DNA of 64,000 nt from Zobellia alginiliquefaciens (GTDB lineage Bacteria; Bacteroidota; Bacteroidia; Flavobacteriales; Flavobacteriaceae): NCBI RefSeq assembly GCF_029323795.1, contig NZ_CP119758.1, forward strand, positions 1,116,001-1,180,000. Reading direction: 5' to 3'. Both the position numbers and the translations under genes were made by a program. This document shows, piece after piece, positions 35,233-43,367 of the stretch. How positions within the stretch are numbered: the stretch's first letter is position 1; the number at the start of each line of letters is the position of its first letter. The notes below the pieces were generated by a model. The model was not told the origin of the DNA. It searched no databases and was given only the letters and a program-made list of their open reading frames with translations.

Positions 35233-35262
35233 AAAAGCATTCCGATGAGTCGGGATGCTTTT
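35233..35262 (+). terminator. Intrinsic terminator after the VWA lipoprotein gene
   Basis: AAAAGCATTCCGA (35233-35245) pairs with TCGGGATGCTTTT (35250-35262) with one G-U pair and a 4-base loop, followed by T-rich sequence. It lies between convergent genes and could also serve the PorP/SprF gene on the other strand. Confidence 0.8.
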
Positions 35263-35290
35263 ATTTTTTATCTGGCTCTTTTTTTCTGCT

Positions 35291-36307
35291 TTATTGAGCT
35301 GCAGGACAGTAACAATCGTACCTGCGTTCTTTTTGTCCAAAATCGTAACCCAAGGTTATTTGGTGAAAGCCACCGCTATCAAAACGAATATCTCCTGACT
35401 GATATGAATAGTTGTACGAGACCATAAAGTTTCCAATATTAGCCCCTACGATTGGAGTAAACAGTTGTAAACGCTGTTCGCCAAAACTATCTGAAGTAGC
35501 AAACTGTGCTCCTTCAAAACTTCTTCGGTATGACAATCCGCCCCAAATGCGACCAAAATCTACGTCTTTGTAGACTTTTGCATTAAGGTCAATAGACGTT
35601 TCTTCCGTAAACTCGCTCATCTGAAATAACACGGAAGGCTCTAATTGCCATTCTTGCTTTCCAAAAACATAACCTACTGAAAACAAATACCGTCGTAAAT
35701 TATCTATTACAGGAACGTTATCCGGGTCCTGTCTCCCAAAACGATATAAATTACGCTTACTACTCAATAGGTTGTTTATTGCAAAGTGGGCATAAAACTC
35801 CATAATATTGTATGAGAAACCAAGGTCCATATTAAAGTACCCTTCGCTAATCTTACTTCCTATTAAAGCGTTATCTGGTTGTGCAGAACGAAATTCGGTT
35901 TCATCTAAACTGCTCTGTAAATATGTAGGACTCAACCCAAAAGAAAACTGATTTAATGTCCGCCCATCCCCTCCAAGCTTAAGGTGGTGAGCATAAGTCA
36001 GCTTAACGCCAGTCTGAGCGTGGTAGCCATTCGCATCATTAAAAATGATAGCACCTACCCCACTATTACTTTCACCTATTCTAAAATTGGTATTTATAGT
36101 CTGTAAATTTGGGGCATCATCTACACTAAACCATTGCATTCTTGCCGTGGCCCTTATCTTTCCGCCCTCACTAATACCGGCCATTGATGGGTAAACGAGA
36201 TAATAGTTATCGGCTAAATAATCAAAATACACGGGAATACCCTCTTGTGCCGTAGATTGAAATGCAAAGGAGAGTGACGCGAGTAAGAGCAGTAAACGGT
36301 ATTTCAT
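35291..36307 (-). CDS. PorP/SprF family T9SS membrane protein, second copy
   Basis: The 338-residue protein has a signal peptide (about 1-20, ending STAQ) and the family pattern EGIPVYFDYLADNYYLVYPSMAGIS, ATARMQWFSVDDAPNLQTI, then a beta-barrel with segments such as GVGAIIFNDANGYHAQTG and LGYDFGQKERRYDCYC. The closing YDCYC cysteine pair is notable. Unlike the copy at 24710-25693, no cargo with a type B domain or OmpA partner is adjacent; its neighbours are a VWA lipoprotein (convergent) and an Nfu scaffold (divergent). It may be a general T9SS component or serve distant cargo. The family call is secure. Confidence 0.92.
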   Translation of the reverse strand: MKYRLLLLLASLSFAFQSTAQEGIPVYFDYLADNYYLVYPSMAGISEGGKIRATARMQWFSVDDAPNLQTINTNFRIGESNSGVGAIIFNDANGYHAQTGVKLTYAHHLKLGGDGRTLNQFSFGLSPTYLQSSLDETEFRSAQPDNALIGSKISEGYFNMDLGFSYNIMEFYAHFAINNLLSSKRNLYRFGRQDPDNVPVIDNLRRYLFSVGYVFGKQEWQLEPSVLFQMSEFTEETSIDLNAKVYKDVDFGRIWGGLSYRRSFEGAQFATSDSFGEQRLQLFTPIVGANIGNFMVSYNYSYQSGDIRFDSGGFHQITLGYDFGQKERRYDCYCPAAQ

Positions 36308-36442
36308 CGGGTTGATATAATGAGGATAATTGATTGATCGCCTAAATATAAGGTATAACGGATGAAACGTTACATTATTATATAGTCAATTCCATACGGA
36401 CTGTTCGAAAATAGGTTGTATTTTTACAAAAATTTTGACACC

Positions 36443-37360
36443 ATGAAGGAGTATACAATTACGGTTGTTAAAACCAACAACCCTGCGATTCTTAAATTTG
36501 AGACGAATCACTTTTTAACAAAAAACAAGAACTACGAGTTCAAAAACATAGATGAGGCCAAAAATTCACCTTTGGCACAACAGCTTTTTTACCTACCGTT
36601 TATTAAGACGGTATACATCTCTGGAAACTTTATTGGTCTTGAGCGCTATGATATAGTTGCATGGGACGATGTAAAAGATGAAGTCGCCCAGCAACTGGTA
36701 GATTATCTAAATGCAGATGAACCTATTGTAAATGAAGTAGAGGAAACGTCCAAAAAAGTGGCTATTACAGTTTATGCAGAGGTAACCCCTAACCCATCTG
36801 TAATGAAATTTGTTGCCAACAAACCTATTGTACCCGCTGCTTTTGAGTTTAAGAATATAGACGAAGCCAAAAATTCCGAGTTGGCGAAGCAGCTCTTTAA
36901 CTTTCCGTTCGTAAAAGAGGTTTTCTTTGATATGAATTACGTTTCTGTTAGCAAATATGACGTTGCGGAGTGGGAAGATGTCACCATGCAGTTACGCGAA
37001 CATATACGGGAATACCTTGCCGATGGCAACGAAGCGGTATCCGAAAGCGCAATAGCTAAGGCAAAAGAAGCTCCTCAAGGAGAAAGCGCTGGATCAAACC
37101 AACCTGTAGGGGATTTAGACGACACATCTCAGCAGATAGTTGATATCCTTGAAGAATACGTAAAACCAGCAGTTGCCAGTGACGGTGGCAACATTCTTTT
37201 TCAATCTTACGAAGAGAATAGCAAAACGGTAAACGTTATTTTACAAGGTGCCTGTAGCGGTTGCCCTTCATCAACCTTCACTTTAAAGAACGGCATTGAA
37301 ACCATGTTAAAAAATATGATGGGAGACAAAGTGAACGAAGTAGTTGCTGCTAATGGTTAA
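36443..37360 (+). CDS. Nfu-type iron-sulfur cluster carrier with duplicated N-terminal domain
   Basis: The 305-residue protein starts at the ATG at 36443 (MKEYTITVVKTNNPAILKFE); a TTG 27 bases upstream is unlikely. It contains two copies of the Nfu_N domain (about 1-90 and 105-200), seen from repeated segments YEFKNIDEAKNSPLAQQLFYLPFIKTVYISG and FEFKNIDEAKNSELAKQLFNFPFVKEVFFDM-like text. A NifU C-terminal domain (about 225-305) has the cluster-binding CxxC in GACSGCPSSTFTLKNGIE. Nfu proteins deliver Fe-S clusters to client enzymes. A low-complexity linker separates the halves. The gene is monocistronic or weakly linked to the dodecin gene 82 bases downstream. Confidence 0.93.
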   Translation: MKEYTITVVKTNNPAILKFETNHFLTKNKNYEFKNIDEAKNSPLAQQLFYLPFIKTVYISGNFIGLERYDIVAWDDVKDEVAQQLVDYLNADEPIVNEVEETSKKVAITVYAEVTPNPSVMKFVANKPIVPAAFEFKNIDEAKNSELAKQLFNFPFVKEVFFDMNYVSVSKYDVAEWEDVTMQLREHIREYLADGNEAVSESAIAKAKEAPQGESAGSNQPVGDLDDTSQQIVDILEEYVKPAVASDGGNILFQSYEENSKTVNVILQGACSGCPSSTFTLKNGIETMLKNMMGDKVNEVVAANG

Positions 37361-37374
37361 TGAACTAATTTTTA

Positions 37375-37397
37375 CAGGTTTAGAATCAATAAACCTG
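37375..37397 (+). repeat. Perfect hairpin between nfu and the dodecin gene
   Basis: CAGGTTTA (37375-37382) pairs with TAAACCTG (37390-37397) around a 7-base loop, 14 bases after the nfu stop. No T-run follows directly, so it may be an mRNA-end stabiliser or weak terminator rather than a standard terminator. Confidence 0.5.
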
Positions 37398-37442
37398 ACC
37401 AATATTTTCGTAATTTGAAACGAATCATAAAAACAAAATATT

Positions 37443-37643
37443 ATGGCAGTTTTAAAAGTTATAGAAGTATTGGCAAATTCTGATAAAAGTTGGGAAGATG
37501 CAACCAAACAAGCGGTTGCCCAAGCTTCTAAATCAGTGAAGAATATTAAATCCGTTTATATTAACGAGCAAAGCGCAACAGTTACTGACGGAGAAATGGA
37601 TAATTACCGTGTAAACGTAAAGATTACTTTTGAAGTAAACTAA
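37443..37643 (+). CDS. Dodecin family flavin-binding protein
   Basis: The 66-residue protein matches dodecins in length and pattern: MAVLKVIEVLANSDKSWEDATKQAVAQASKSVKNIKSVYI, then EMDNYRVNVKITFEV. Dodecins form hollow twelve-subunit spheres that bind FMN, riboflavin or CoA and act in flavin storage or protection. In most bacterial dodecins a Trp in the SWEDA segment stacks on the isoalloxazine ring, and it is present here at about residue 17. It is a single-gene unit closed by a strong terminator. Identity is well supported by motif and size. Confidence 0.93.
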   Translation: MAVLKVIEVLANSDKSWEDATKQAVAQASKSVKNIKSVYINEQSATVTDGEMDNYRVNVKITFEVN

Positions 37644-37665
37644 GCGTAAAACACCAAATAAATGG

Positions 37666-37696
37666 AGCGTTGCAACCCCGTTGCAGCGCTTTTTTT
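37666..37696 (+). terminator. Intrinsic terminator of the dodecin gene
   Basis: AGCGTTGCAAC (37666-37676) pairs with GTTGCAGCGCT (37680-37690) with one G-U pair and a 3-base loop, followed by seven T. It is G/C-rich for this sequence and very convincing. Confidence 0.9.
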
Positions 37697-37886
37697 ATGC
37701 TCTAAACAATTAACAATACCGGTACTTCTAACAAATTAAAACTGTAGGTTCACCATCATTTTGGATACATATGAACAAAGTGTTGACCCATTTAGGCTAT
37801 ACACCTTGGATTAACATTAGTTTAATGATTTCAATTTGATTGCCCCTGCCGTATTTAGTAAGTTGCGCCCTTACAAAAATAAAGCC

Positions 37887-38735
37887 ATGGAAAAATTCAC
37901 AGATTACCAAGAACATATAGACAAAGCCATAGAGTGGACATGGGAGATATTACCAGACCTAGTAATGGCATTAATTATACTATTCTTAGGACTATGGATA
38001 GTAGGCTTTCTCAACAAAATGGTCCGCAAATTCTTTGAAAAGAAAGATTACGACCTTGCCCTGGAAAGTTTTTTACAGAGTTTTATAAATATAGCGCTTA
38101 AGGTTTTGCTTTTTGTTTTGGTGATTACCCAGTTGGGAGTTAAATCATCATCACTTATTGCCATCATTGGTGCCGCTGGTCTTGCCATTGGTTTGGCCTT
38201 ACAAGGTTCACTTTCAAATTTTGCGGGCGGTGTCCTTATTCTTCTTTTTAAACCTTTTAAAATTGGCGATTGGATATCAGCTCAAGGAGTAGATGGTTCC
38301 GTGAAGGAAATCACCATTTTCTACACTAAGGTAAACACCTTCGGAAACCAACTTGCTATAATTCCCAATGGGCAATTATCGAACAATAACGTTGTAAATT
38401 ACAGCGCTATGCCCACTCGTAGGGACAATATAAAAGTAGGTATTGGTTATAGTTCCAATATTAAGGTTGCCAAAGATATTATGTTGGATATCTGCAAAAA
38501 AAACGAAAATGTACTTAAGGACCCTGCGCCAGAAGTTTATGTTGATGCTTTAGGCGATAGTTCCGTTAACCTTAGTTTACGGTTCTGGGCAGAGAACTCC
38601 GTTTTTTGGGCAGCTCACTTCTTTATCATTGAAGAAATAAAAAGAAGATTTGATGAAGCTGAAATTGAAATTCCTTTCCCACAACGCGATGTACATGTAA
38701 AAGGAGAAGCTTTAAAAGCAAAAATCGATAATTAA
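37887..38735 (+). CDS. Small-conductance mechanosensitive channel, MscS type
   Basis: The 282-residue protein begins MEKFTDYQEHIDKAIEW at the ATG at 37887; an in-frame TTG at 37836 is rejected. It has three membrane segments in the MscS layout. The third, pore-lining helix carries the Gly/Ala-rich LIAIIGAAGLAIGLALQGSLSNFAGGVLIL near residues 90-120, followed by the beta-domain signature FKPFKIGDWISAQGVDGSVKEI and IPNGQLSNNNVVNYSAMPTRRD. The C-terminal alpha/beta domain ends EIPFPQRDVHV. Length equals E. coli MscS (about 286). It opens on membrane tension to release solutes during hypo-osmotic shock. It converges with tsaB, 5 bases between stops. Confidence 0.94.
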   Translation: MEKFTDYQEHIDKAIEWTWEILPDLVMALIILFLGLWIVGFLNKMVRKFFEKKDYDLALESFLQSFINIALKVLLFVLVITQLGVKSSSLIAIIGAAGLAIGLALQGSLSNFAGGVLILLFKPFKIGDWISAQGVDGSVKEITIFYTKVNTFGNQLAIIPNGQLSNNNVVNYSAMPTRRDNIKVGIGYSSNIKVAKDIMLDICKKNENVLKDPAPEVYVDALGDSSVNLSLRFWAENSVFWAAHFFIIEEIKRRFDEAEIEIPFPQRDVHVKGEALKAKIDN

Positions 38736-38740
38736 ACAGA

Positions 38741-39418
38741 TTACTTTTTTTTCTTCTGCTGAAGAATAAAATCTTTTAAATAATAAGGTTCAAAGTAGGC
38801 CACGTCTTCAAAGTGGTCCGCTTTGAACTTTTTATATGATAGCTGGGCCATTTCATTGGCGGAGGGCACAACTGAGACATCAAAACTCAGATTAGGATGT
38901 GATACTATGGTCTTGCATTTTTCTGCTCCATTCCCTATTAAAATTACTTTTCCTTTTTCTAAAAATTCACCGAAAGAATTTTCATCTATAATTTCTGCCT
39001 CTGTAGCTCTCACCTCATCTTTATCCGAGTTAAATACGGCAGAATACACCTCCATACGGCGCGCATCTAAAACGGGGATGATATACTCTATTTCATGGGA
39101 AGTAACTTGTTCCGCCATACTACCCAGGGTAGCTATTGAAATTAAAGGAATATCCAAAGCAAAGCATAATCCCTTGGCGGCAGAAACCCCTATGCGCAAA
39201 CCTGTGTAGGAGCCTGGGCCTTTACTCACGGCAATGGCATCCAATTCAGAAATATCTAAATTTATTTCTTTCAGTACTTCTTGAATAAAAATATGTAATT
39301 GCTCTGCATGCGAATAATTAGGCGTATCGTGCTCCTTAAGTGCCAAAATACGCCCTTCTTTAGCAACACTGACCGAACAGTTGGTCGTTGCCGTTTCTAA
39401 GTTTAAGATTATGCTCAT
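38741..39418 (-). CDS. tsaB: tRNA N6-threonylcarbamoyladenosine synthesis protein TsaB
   Basis: The 225-residue protein begins MSIILNLETATTNCSVSVAKEG at the ATG at 39416-39418; an open upstream extension to 39496 crosses the tolC terminator and lacks family residues. The ASKHA fold is marked by LNLETATTNCSVSV, the SHAEQL segment, and AIAVSKGPGSYTGLRIGVSAAKGLCFAL near residues 60-90. TsaB is the scaffold that pairs with TsaD and TsaE to make t6A37 in tRNAs reading ANN codons. Neither partner is in the window. The C-terminus (ILQQKKKK) is basic and short, as usual. Confidence 0.95.
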   Translation of the reverse strand: MSIILNLETATTNCSVSVAKEGRILALKEHDTPNYSHAEQLHIFIQEVLKEINLDISELDAIAVSKGPGSYTGLRIGVSAAKGLCFALDIPLISIATLGSMAEQVTSHEIEYIIPVLDARRMEVYSAVFNSDKDEVRATEAEIIDENSFGEFLEKGKVILIGNGAEKCKTIVSHPNLSFDVSVVPSANEMAQLSYKKFKADHFEDVAYFEPYYLKDFILQQKKKK

Positions 39419-39458
39419 AAGGCTGCAAAGATACATGAGAAGATTAAAACTCACACAT

Positions 39459-39493
39459 AAAAAAACCTGCTCGGTTTTACACCGAACAGGTTT
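39459..39493 (-). terminator. Intrinsic terminator of the efflux operon, after tolC
   Basis: On the minus strand AAACCTG and TCGGT (39493-39481) pair with ACCGA and CAGGTTT (39475-39463) with one internal mismatch, followed by T residues to 39459. It lies 24 bases beyond the tolC stop and within the upstream region of tsaB. Confidence 0.75.
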
Positions 39494-39517
39494 CAAATTA
39501 CATTTTATGATTTACTC

Positions 39518-40870
39518 CTATTTCAATTCCAAAGGAAGCCCAAAATAGAACTCAAGAACTTTTAGCCTAAAAATATAGTCGTACTTGGTTCTTATCAATT
39601 CAGCCTCTGCATTATCCACTCTAGATTGCGCCTGACTGAAATCAAAAGCATTCATAAGCCCTACATCATAGCGCTCTTTAGAATAGTCATACGCCAAACG
39701 TCTTGCATCTAACGTTTTTTGAGCTGCCTCATACGCTTTTGCAAAGCTGGTGACATCTACATATGCCTGATTGATATCTGTTTCCAAATTTAATTTATCC
39801 TGCTCTAGTTGAAGTTTGGCTTTCTCTACATTTATTTTAGATCGCTTTATATTGTTATTTACGCTAAAGCCATTAAAAATCGGAATGTTTAATTGAGCTC
39901 CGTATGAAATACCATCATTGATCCACAATTGATTCGTAAAACTTTCCGCAGGAACTATAGTTCCCGTGGAACTGTCAAATCCACCTTGATCCGAATATCT
40001 GGTATTATAATTGAAAAATGCGCTCAAAGTTGGGTAAACAGCACCTTTTGCAATATCAAGGTCTTTTTGCGCTAGATCAATATTAGACTGTGAGAATTTA
40101 ATATCGTTTCTAAAACTTAAAGCCTCGGCAAAAATTTCTTTTGGAGATTTATTTCGTACTTCAGAAGGTGGAACCTCAATATCTGCATCTAGCACATCAA
40201 AGTTCTCATAATCTGTTATCTGTAGTAATTGTGCTAAGTTAATGCGGGAAATCAATACCTGGTTTTCCGTATTTACAATTTGCTGATCCAAAGTTGCCAG
40301 GGTAGCTTCAATCTCCAGCAAATCGCCATTGGGAAGGACTCCAGCATCCACAAGCTCCTTAGACCTCTTTAAATCCTGCTCGGACACGGCAAATTGTGCT
40401 TTAAAAACCTTTAAAGTTTCCTTGTTGGATAGTATTTGCAAATAAGCATTGGCCACCATTAACCTAATATCATCTTTTAAGTCATCTAGACGATACTGAT
40501 TGGATATCTCATTTAGTTTTGCTCGATTTAAACGGTGAAGATTACGCAAACCGTCAAATAGTGTCAAAGAAGAAGTAAGTCCTCCGCTCGCACTTAAAAT
40601 TGTGGTTGTTACAGGTTGATTTGTAGTGGGATCAAAAGAAAGACCCGTACTACCTGTAACACTAGACGAAGCGTTTAAGGCCGGTAACATAGAACCCACG
40701 GCGTCAGATTTATCTATTAGCGCATTCTGCAGATCCAACTCATACTGTTCTATAGAAAGGTTATGTTCTACGGCGTAGTCCACGCATTCCTGCAACGTCC
40801 AGTTTTTCTGCTGTGCGCTGACCGCTCGAATAGAAAATAAGAGCAGTAATGCTGTTAGTTTAAAATTCAT
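39518..40870 (-). CDS. TolC-family outer-membrane efflux channel
   Basis: The 450-residue protein has a signal peptide (about 1-19, ending VSAQ) and two outer-membrane efflux (OEP) repeats, each a long amphipathic helical hairpin with short beta strands. Family features include WTLQECVDYAVEHNLSIEQYEL at the start, SVTGSTGLSFDP with barrel-like strands, and the second repeat QKDLDIAKGAVYPTLSAFFNY to RYDVGLMNAFDFSQAQSRV. It forms a trimeric tunnel through the outer membrane. As the last gene of an eight-gene efflux operon, and the only channel gene, it is likely shared by both adaptor-permease sets. An AATCATCAATCA leader precedes it. Confidence 0.94.
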   Translation of the reverse strand: MNFKLTALLLLFSIRAVSAQQKNWTLQECVDYAVEHNLSIEQYELDLQNALIDKSDAVGSMLPALNASSSVTGSTGLSFDPTTNQPVTTTILSASGGLTSSLTLFDGLRNLHRLNRAKLNEISNQYRLDDLKDDIRLMVANAYLQILSNKETLKVFKAQFAVSEQDLKRSKELVDAGVLPNGDLLEIEATLATLDQQIVNTENQVLISRINLAQLLQITDYENFDVLDADIEVPPSEVRNKSPKEIFAEALSFRNDIKFSQSNIDLAQKDLDIAKGAVYPTLSAFFNYNTRYSDQGGFDSSTGTIVPAESFTNQLWINDGISYGAQLNIPIFNGFSVNNNIKRSKINVEKAKLQLEQDKLNLETDINQAYVDVTSFAKAYEAAQKTLDARRLAYDYSKERYDVGLMNAFDFSQAQSRVDNAEAELIRTKYDYIFRLKVLEFYFGLPLELK

Positions 40871-40901
40871 TTTGTGATTTTTTGATTATGATTGATGATT
40901 G

Positions 40902-42041
40902 TTACTCTTCTTTATCGGCCTCTTCCTCTTCGTCTTCTCCTTTTTTAATGGGCTCCGTTTTACTCCAGACCTTTACTTTATCAGACTCTGTTAATCCTGA
41001 AACGATTTCAACGTTTACACCGTCCGAAATCCCGATTTCAATATCCTTTCTCTCAAACTCCTGATTACCGGTTTCAACTTCTACAAAGGGTTCATCCGTC
41101 TTTTTATCGAATTGCAACAACGCTTCCGGTATAACCAAAACATCATCTTTTTTCTCCAAGACCAATGAAGCGTTCGCACTGTATCCAGCTCTAATAAACA
41201 CATCGTCCTTAACTTCTACATCACCCTCAATCTTAAACTGTACCGCACCTGTTTCTTCAATTCCTTTTGGAGCAATGAATCGTAATTTGGCATCTAGCTC
41301 AGCACCTTCTACAGCACCCAAGCTAATTTTTAAAGGCGTACCTACTTCCAATTTGGCAACTTCACCTTCATCTACCTTACCTTCAAAAATCATCTTACTT
41401 AAATCGGCAATTGTAGCTATTGTGGTACCGTCATTAAAATTATTACTCTCAATAACCTGATCACCTTCTTCTACCGGTATTTCTAGAATGGTGCCGTCTA
41501 CAGTTGCCCTAATATTGGTATTGGCACTTGTAGAACCACCTGCCGAACCTTGACGGATAATCTGATAATCTGCCTTAGCATTATCAAGTTCCTGTTTCGC
41601 TTGGTCATACTGCAATTGTAAGGTGTTAAAATCCTGACTAGATATAACACCTTTATCAAAAAGCGATTTATTTCTGTTGTATTCTATCTGAGTATTGTTT
41701 AGCGCCAACTCGGCATTCCTTACCCTACCTCTAGACTGATTAAGCGACTGCTCATTAGGAACAACTTTAATTGTTGCTATTAATTCTCCCGACTTCACCT
41801 TTTGGCCCTCCTCCATATAAATCTTTTGGATGATACCCGAAATCTGTGGCTTAATTTCAACCTCATCTTCAGGAACCACCTTACCCGTAGCTACCGTTTT
41901 CTTTTCAATATTAGATATGAAAGGCGTTTCGGTTTCGTAGGTAACGGCATCTTTGCTATTCGACTTTACAAAAAAAGCTGCGGCCCATAAAGCGCCTAGC
42001 ACCAAAATACCAATTAAGATATATTTTACGATCTTGTTCAT
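40902..42041 (-). CDS. HlyD/MacA-type periplasmic adaptor, second copy
   Basis: The 379-residue protein has an N-terminal membrane anchor (YILIGILVLGALWAAAFFV, about 7-25). The lipoyl half-motif VEIKPQISGIIQKIYMEEGQKVKSGELIATI is followed by a coiled-coil hairpin (about 95-170), the second lipoyl half GTILEIPVEEGDQVIESNNF, then beta-barrel and membrane-proximal domains. The C-terminal tail is strongly acidic (KKGEDEEEEADKEE). It links inner-membrane ABC permeases to TolC in a MacAB-TolC-like pump. It is clearly paralogous to the adaptor at 45405-46517, sharing QVIESNNFN-x-GTTIA and KMIFEGKVDE segments. It follows permease B' after 62 bases and precedes tolC. Confidence 0.94.
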   Translation of the reverse strand: MNKIVKYILIGILVLGALWAAAFFVKSNSKDAVTYETETPFISNIEKKTVATGKVVPEDEVEIKPQISGIIQKIYMEEGQKVKSGELIATIKVVPNEQSLNQSRGRVRNAELALNNTQIEYNRNKSLFDKGVISSQDFNTLQLQYDQAKQELDNAKADYQIIRQGSAGGSTSANTNIRATVDGTILEIPVEEGDQVIESNNFNDGTTIATIADLSKMIFEGKVDEGEVAKLEVGTPLKISLGAVEGAELDAKLRFIAPKGIEETGAVQFKIEGDVEVKDDVFIRAGYSANASLVLEKKDDVLVIPEALLQFDKKTDEPFVEVETGNQEFERKDIEIGISDGVNVEIVSGLTESDKVKVWSKTEPIKKGEDEEEEADKEE

Positions 42042-42103
42042 TTTTCAGGTGTATTTGTTGTCTATTGGTTTTGTTGTTTTCTGTTTTGTTACAAAATTCT
42101 CTA

Positions 42104-43366
42104 TTATTCTTCTCTAAGGGCATCAATTGGTTTTATACTCACCGCTCTTTGGGCAGGTATAAGCCCTATTAAAGTTCCAAGTACTACCATTATCACCAAT
42201 GCTCCAATTACATAGGGTATAGGTACAGTAGGATTGGTATACGGAAAATCTATATCTTGAGTAGCACTACTAATTCCTGCCAATGCCAATGCTCCTAGAA
42301 TAATTCCCATGATACCTGCAATAACAGTCAAGAAGACCGATTCTAATATAATTTGATTACGTACCTCTGCCGGCGTAGCCCCTAAAGCTCTTCGCACCCC
42401 AAGTTCTTTGGTCCGTTCTTTCACGGAAATAAGCAAGATGTTACCAATACCTATGACGCCCGCCAATATGGTGGCAATACCAACAATCAACGAAAGAAAG
42501 GTTATACCATCTGCAAAGCCCACAATTTTATTAAACTGCTCCCCTAGGTTGAAAGACCCAAAAGCACGATCATCATCTGGATGCACATGATGCAGGTTCT
42601 TTAAAAGATTTTTAATATTCTCTTCTACTTTAAGTACATCTACATTATCATAGGCCGCAATTGAAAACCAACCCACATTATCACCCGTATTATAAAGTTT
42701 TTTAAAAGTCGAAAACGGAATAAAAATATCTCCATCTCCACCAAAACCACCACTGGGATCGTACTTATGAACCCCTACAACCTGAAAATAAACATCATCA
42801 ATCTTAAAATAACCTCCAATTGGATTTTCATTTTTATCAAAAAGCTCCTTCTGTGTCCGCTCGCCTATTACAGCTACCTTTCTTGCCTGATTGATATCTT
42901 CATCGTTAATAAACCTGCCACCCTCATATATTTTCTTAGGTGCAATTTTGGTAAACGCAGGAAAATCCCCGAATAGCGAATAACTACCTGTTTTATTATT
43001 ACGGCCAATATTTGCCGGTGGAGAGCCAAAAAAACCACGTACGTTTCTAGGAGCTATATACTCTACTTCCGGAATGCGATTCTGAATCATTACCGCATCA
43101 TCTAGCTTTAACTGCATCTGCCTACCGGTCTTGTATCCTTCATTGGGCATACTCGTACTTTGCCCCCATACGAACATACTATTCCGAGCAATACTCTCAA
43201 ACATACTTTCAAAACCATTGTCCATACCCTTGGCCGCACCGGAAAGGGCTATATAAATGAAAATACCCCATAGTACCCCTACTACGGTAATTACAGTCCG
43301 AATCTTGTTCTTACTGATCGAACCGAAAATCTCTTGCCATGTATTTCTATCGAATATAAAATTCAT
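42104..43366 (-). CDS. MacB-type ABC transporter permease, B-type second copy
   Basis: The 420-residue protein has the MacB layout without an ATPase: one N-terminal span (TVITVVGVLWGIFIYIALSGA, about 26-46), a large periplasmic MacB_PCD domain (about 50-275), and three C-terminal FtsX-type spans. The coupling segment VKERTKELGVRRALGATPAEV lies near 330-350, and it ends IDALREE. It groups with the permease at 46579-47838 (shared GVxWGIFI, YKxGR, PRNxxGF and GDFPA/GDYPE positions). It pairs with the A' permease encoded 1 base upstream. Together with the shared ATPase it would power a TolC-dependent pump. Confidence 0.93.
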   Translation of the reverse strand: MNFIFDRNTWQEIFGSISKNKIRTVITVVGVLWGIFIYIALSGAAKGMDNGFESMFESIARNSMFVWGQSTSMPNEGYKTGRQMQLKLDDAVMIQNRIPEVEYIAPRNVRGFFGSPPANIGRNNKTGSYSLFGDFPAFTKIAPKKIYEGGRFINDEDINQARKVAVIGERTQKELFDKNENPIGGYFKIDDVYFQVVGVHKYDPSGGFGGDGDIFIPFSTFKKLYNTGDNVGWFSIAAYDNVDVLKVEENIKNLLKNLHHVHPDDDRAFGSFNLGEQFNKIVGFADGITFLSLIVGIATILAGVIGIGNILLISVKERTKELGVRRALGATPAEVRNQIILESVFLTVIAGIMGIILGALALAGISSATQDIDFPYTNPTVPIPYVIGALVIMVVLGTLIGLIPAQRAVSIKPIDALREE

Positions 43367-43367
43367 A

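Noticed and set aside
36416-36442. Upstream TTG as the nfu start
   Set aside because: The extra residues (MYFYKNFDT) fall outside the Nfu_N domain, and the ATG at 36443 fits the second internal copy of the domain.
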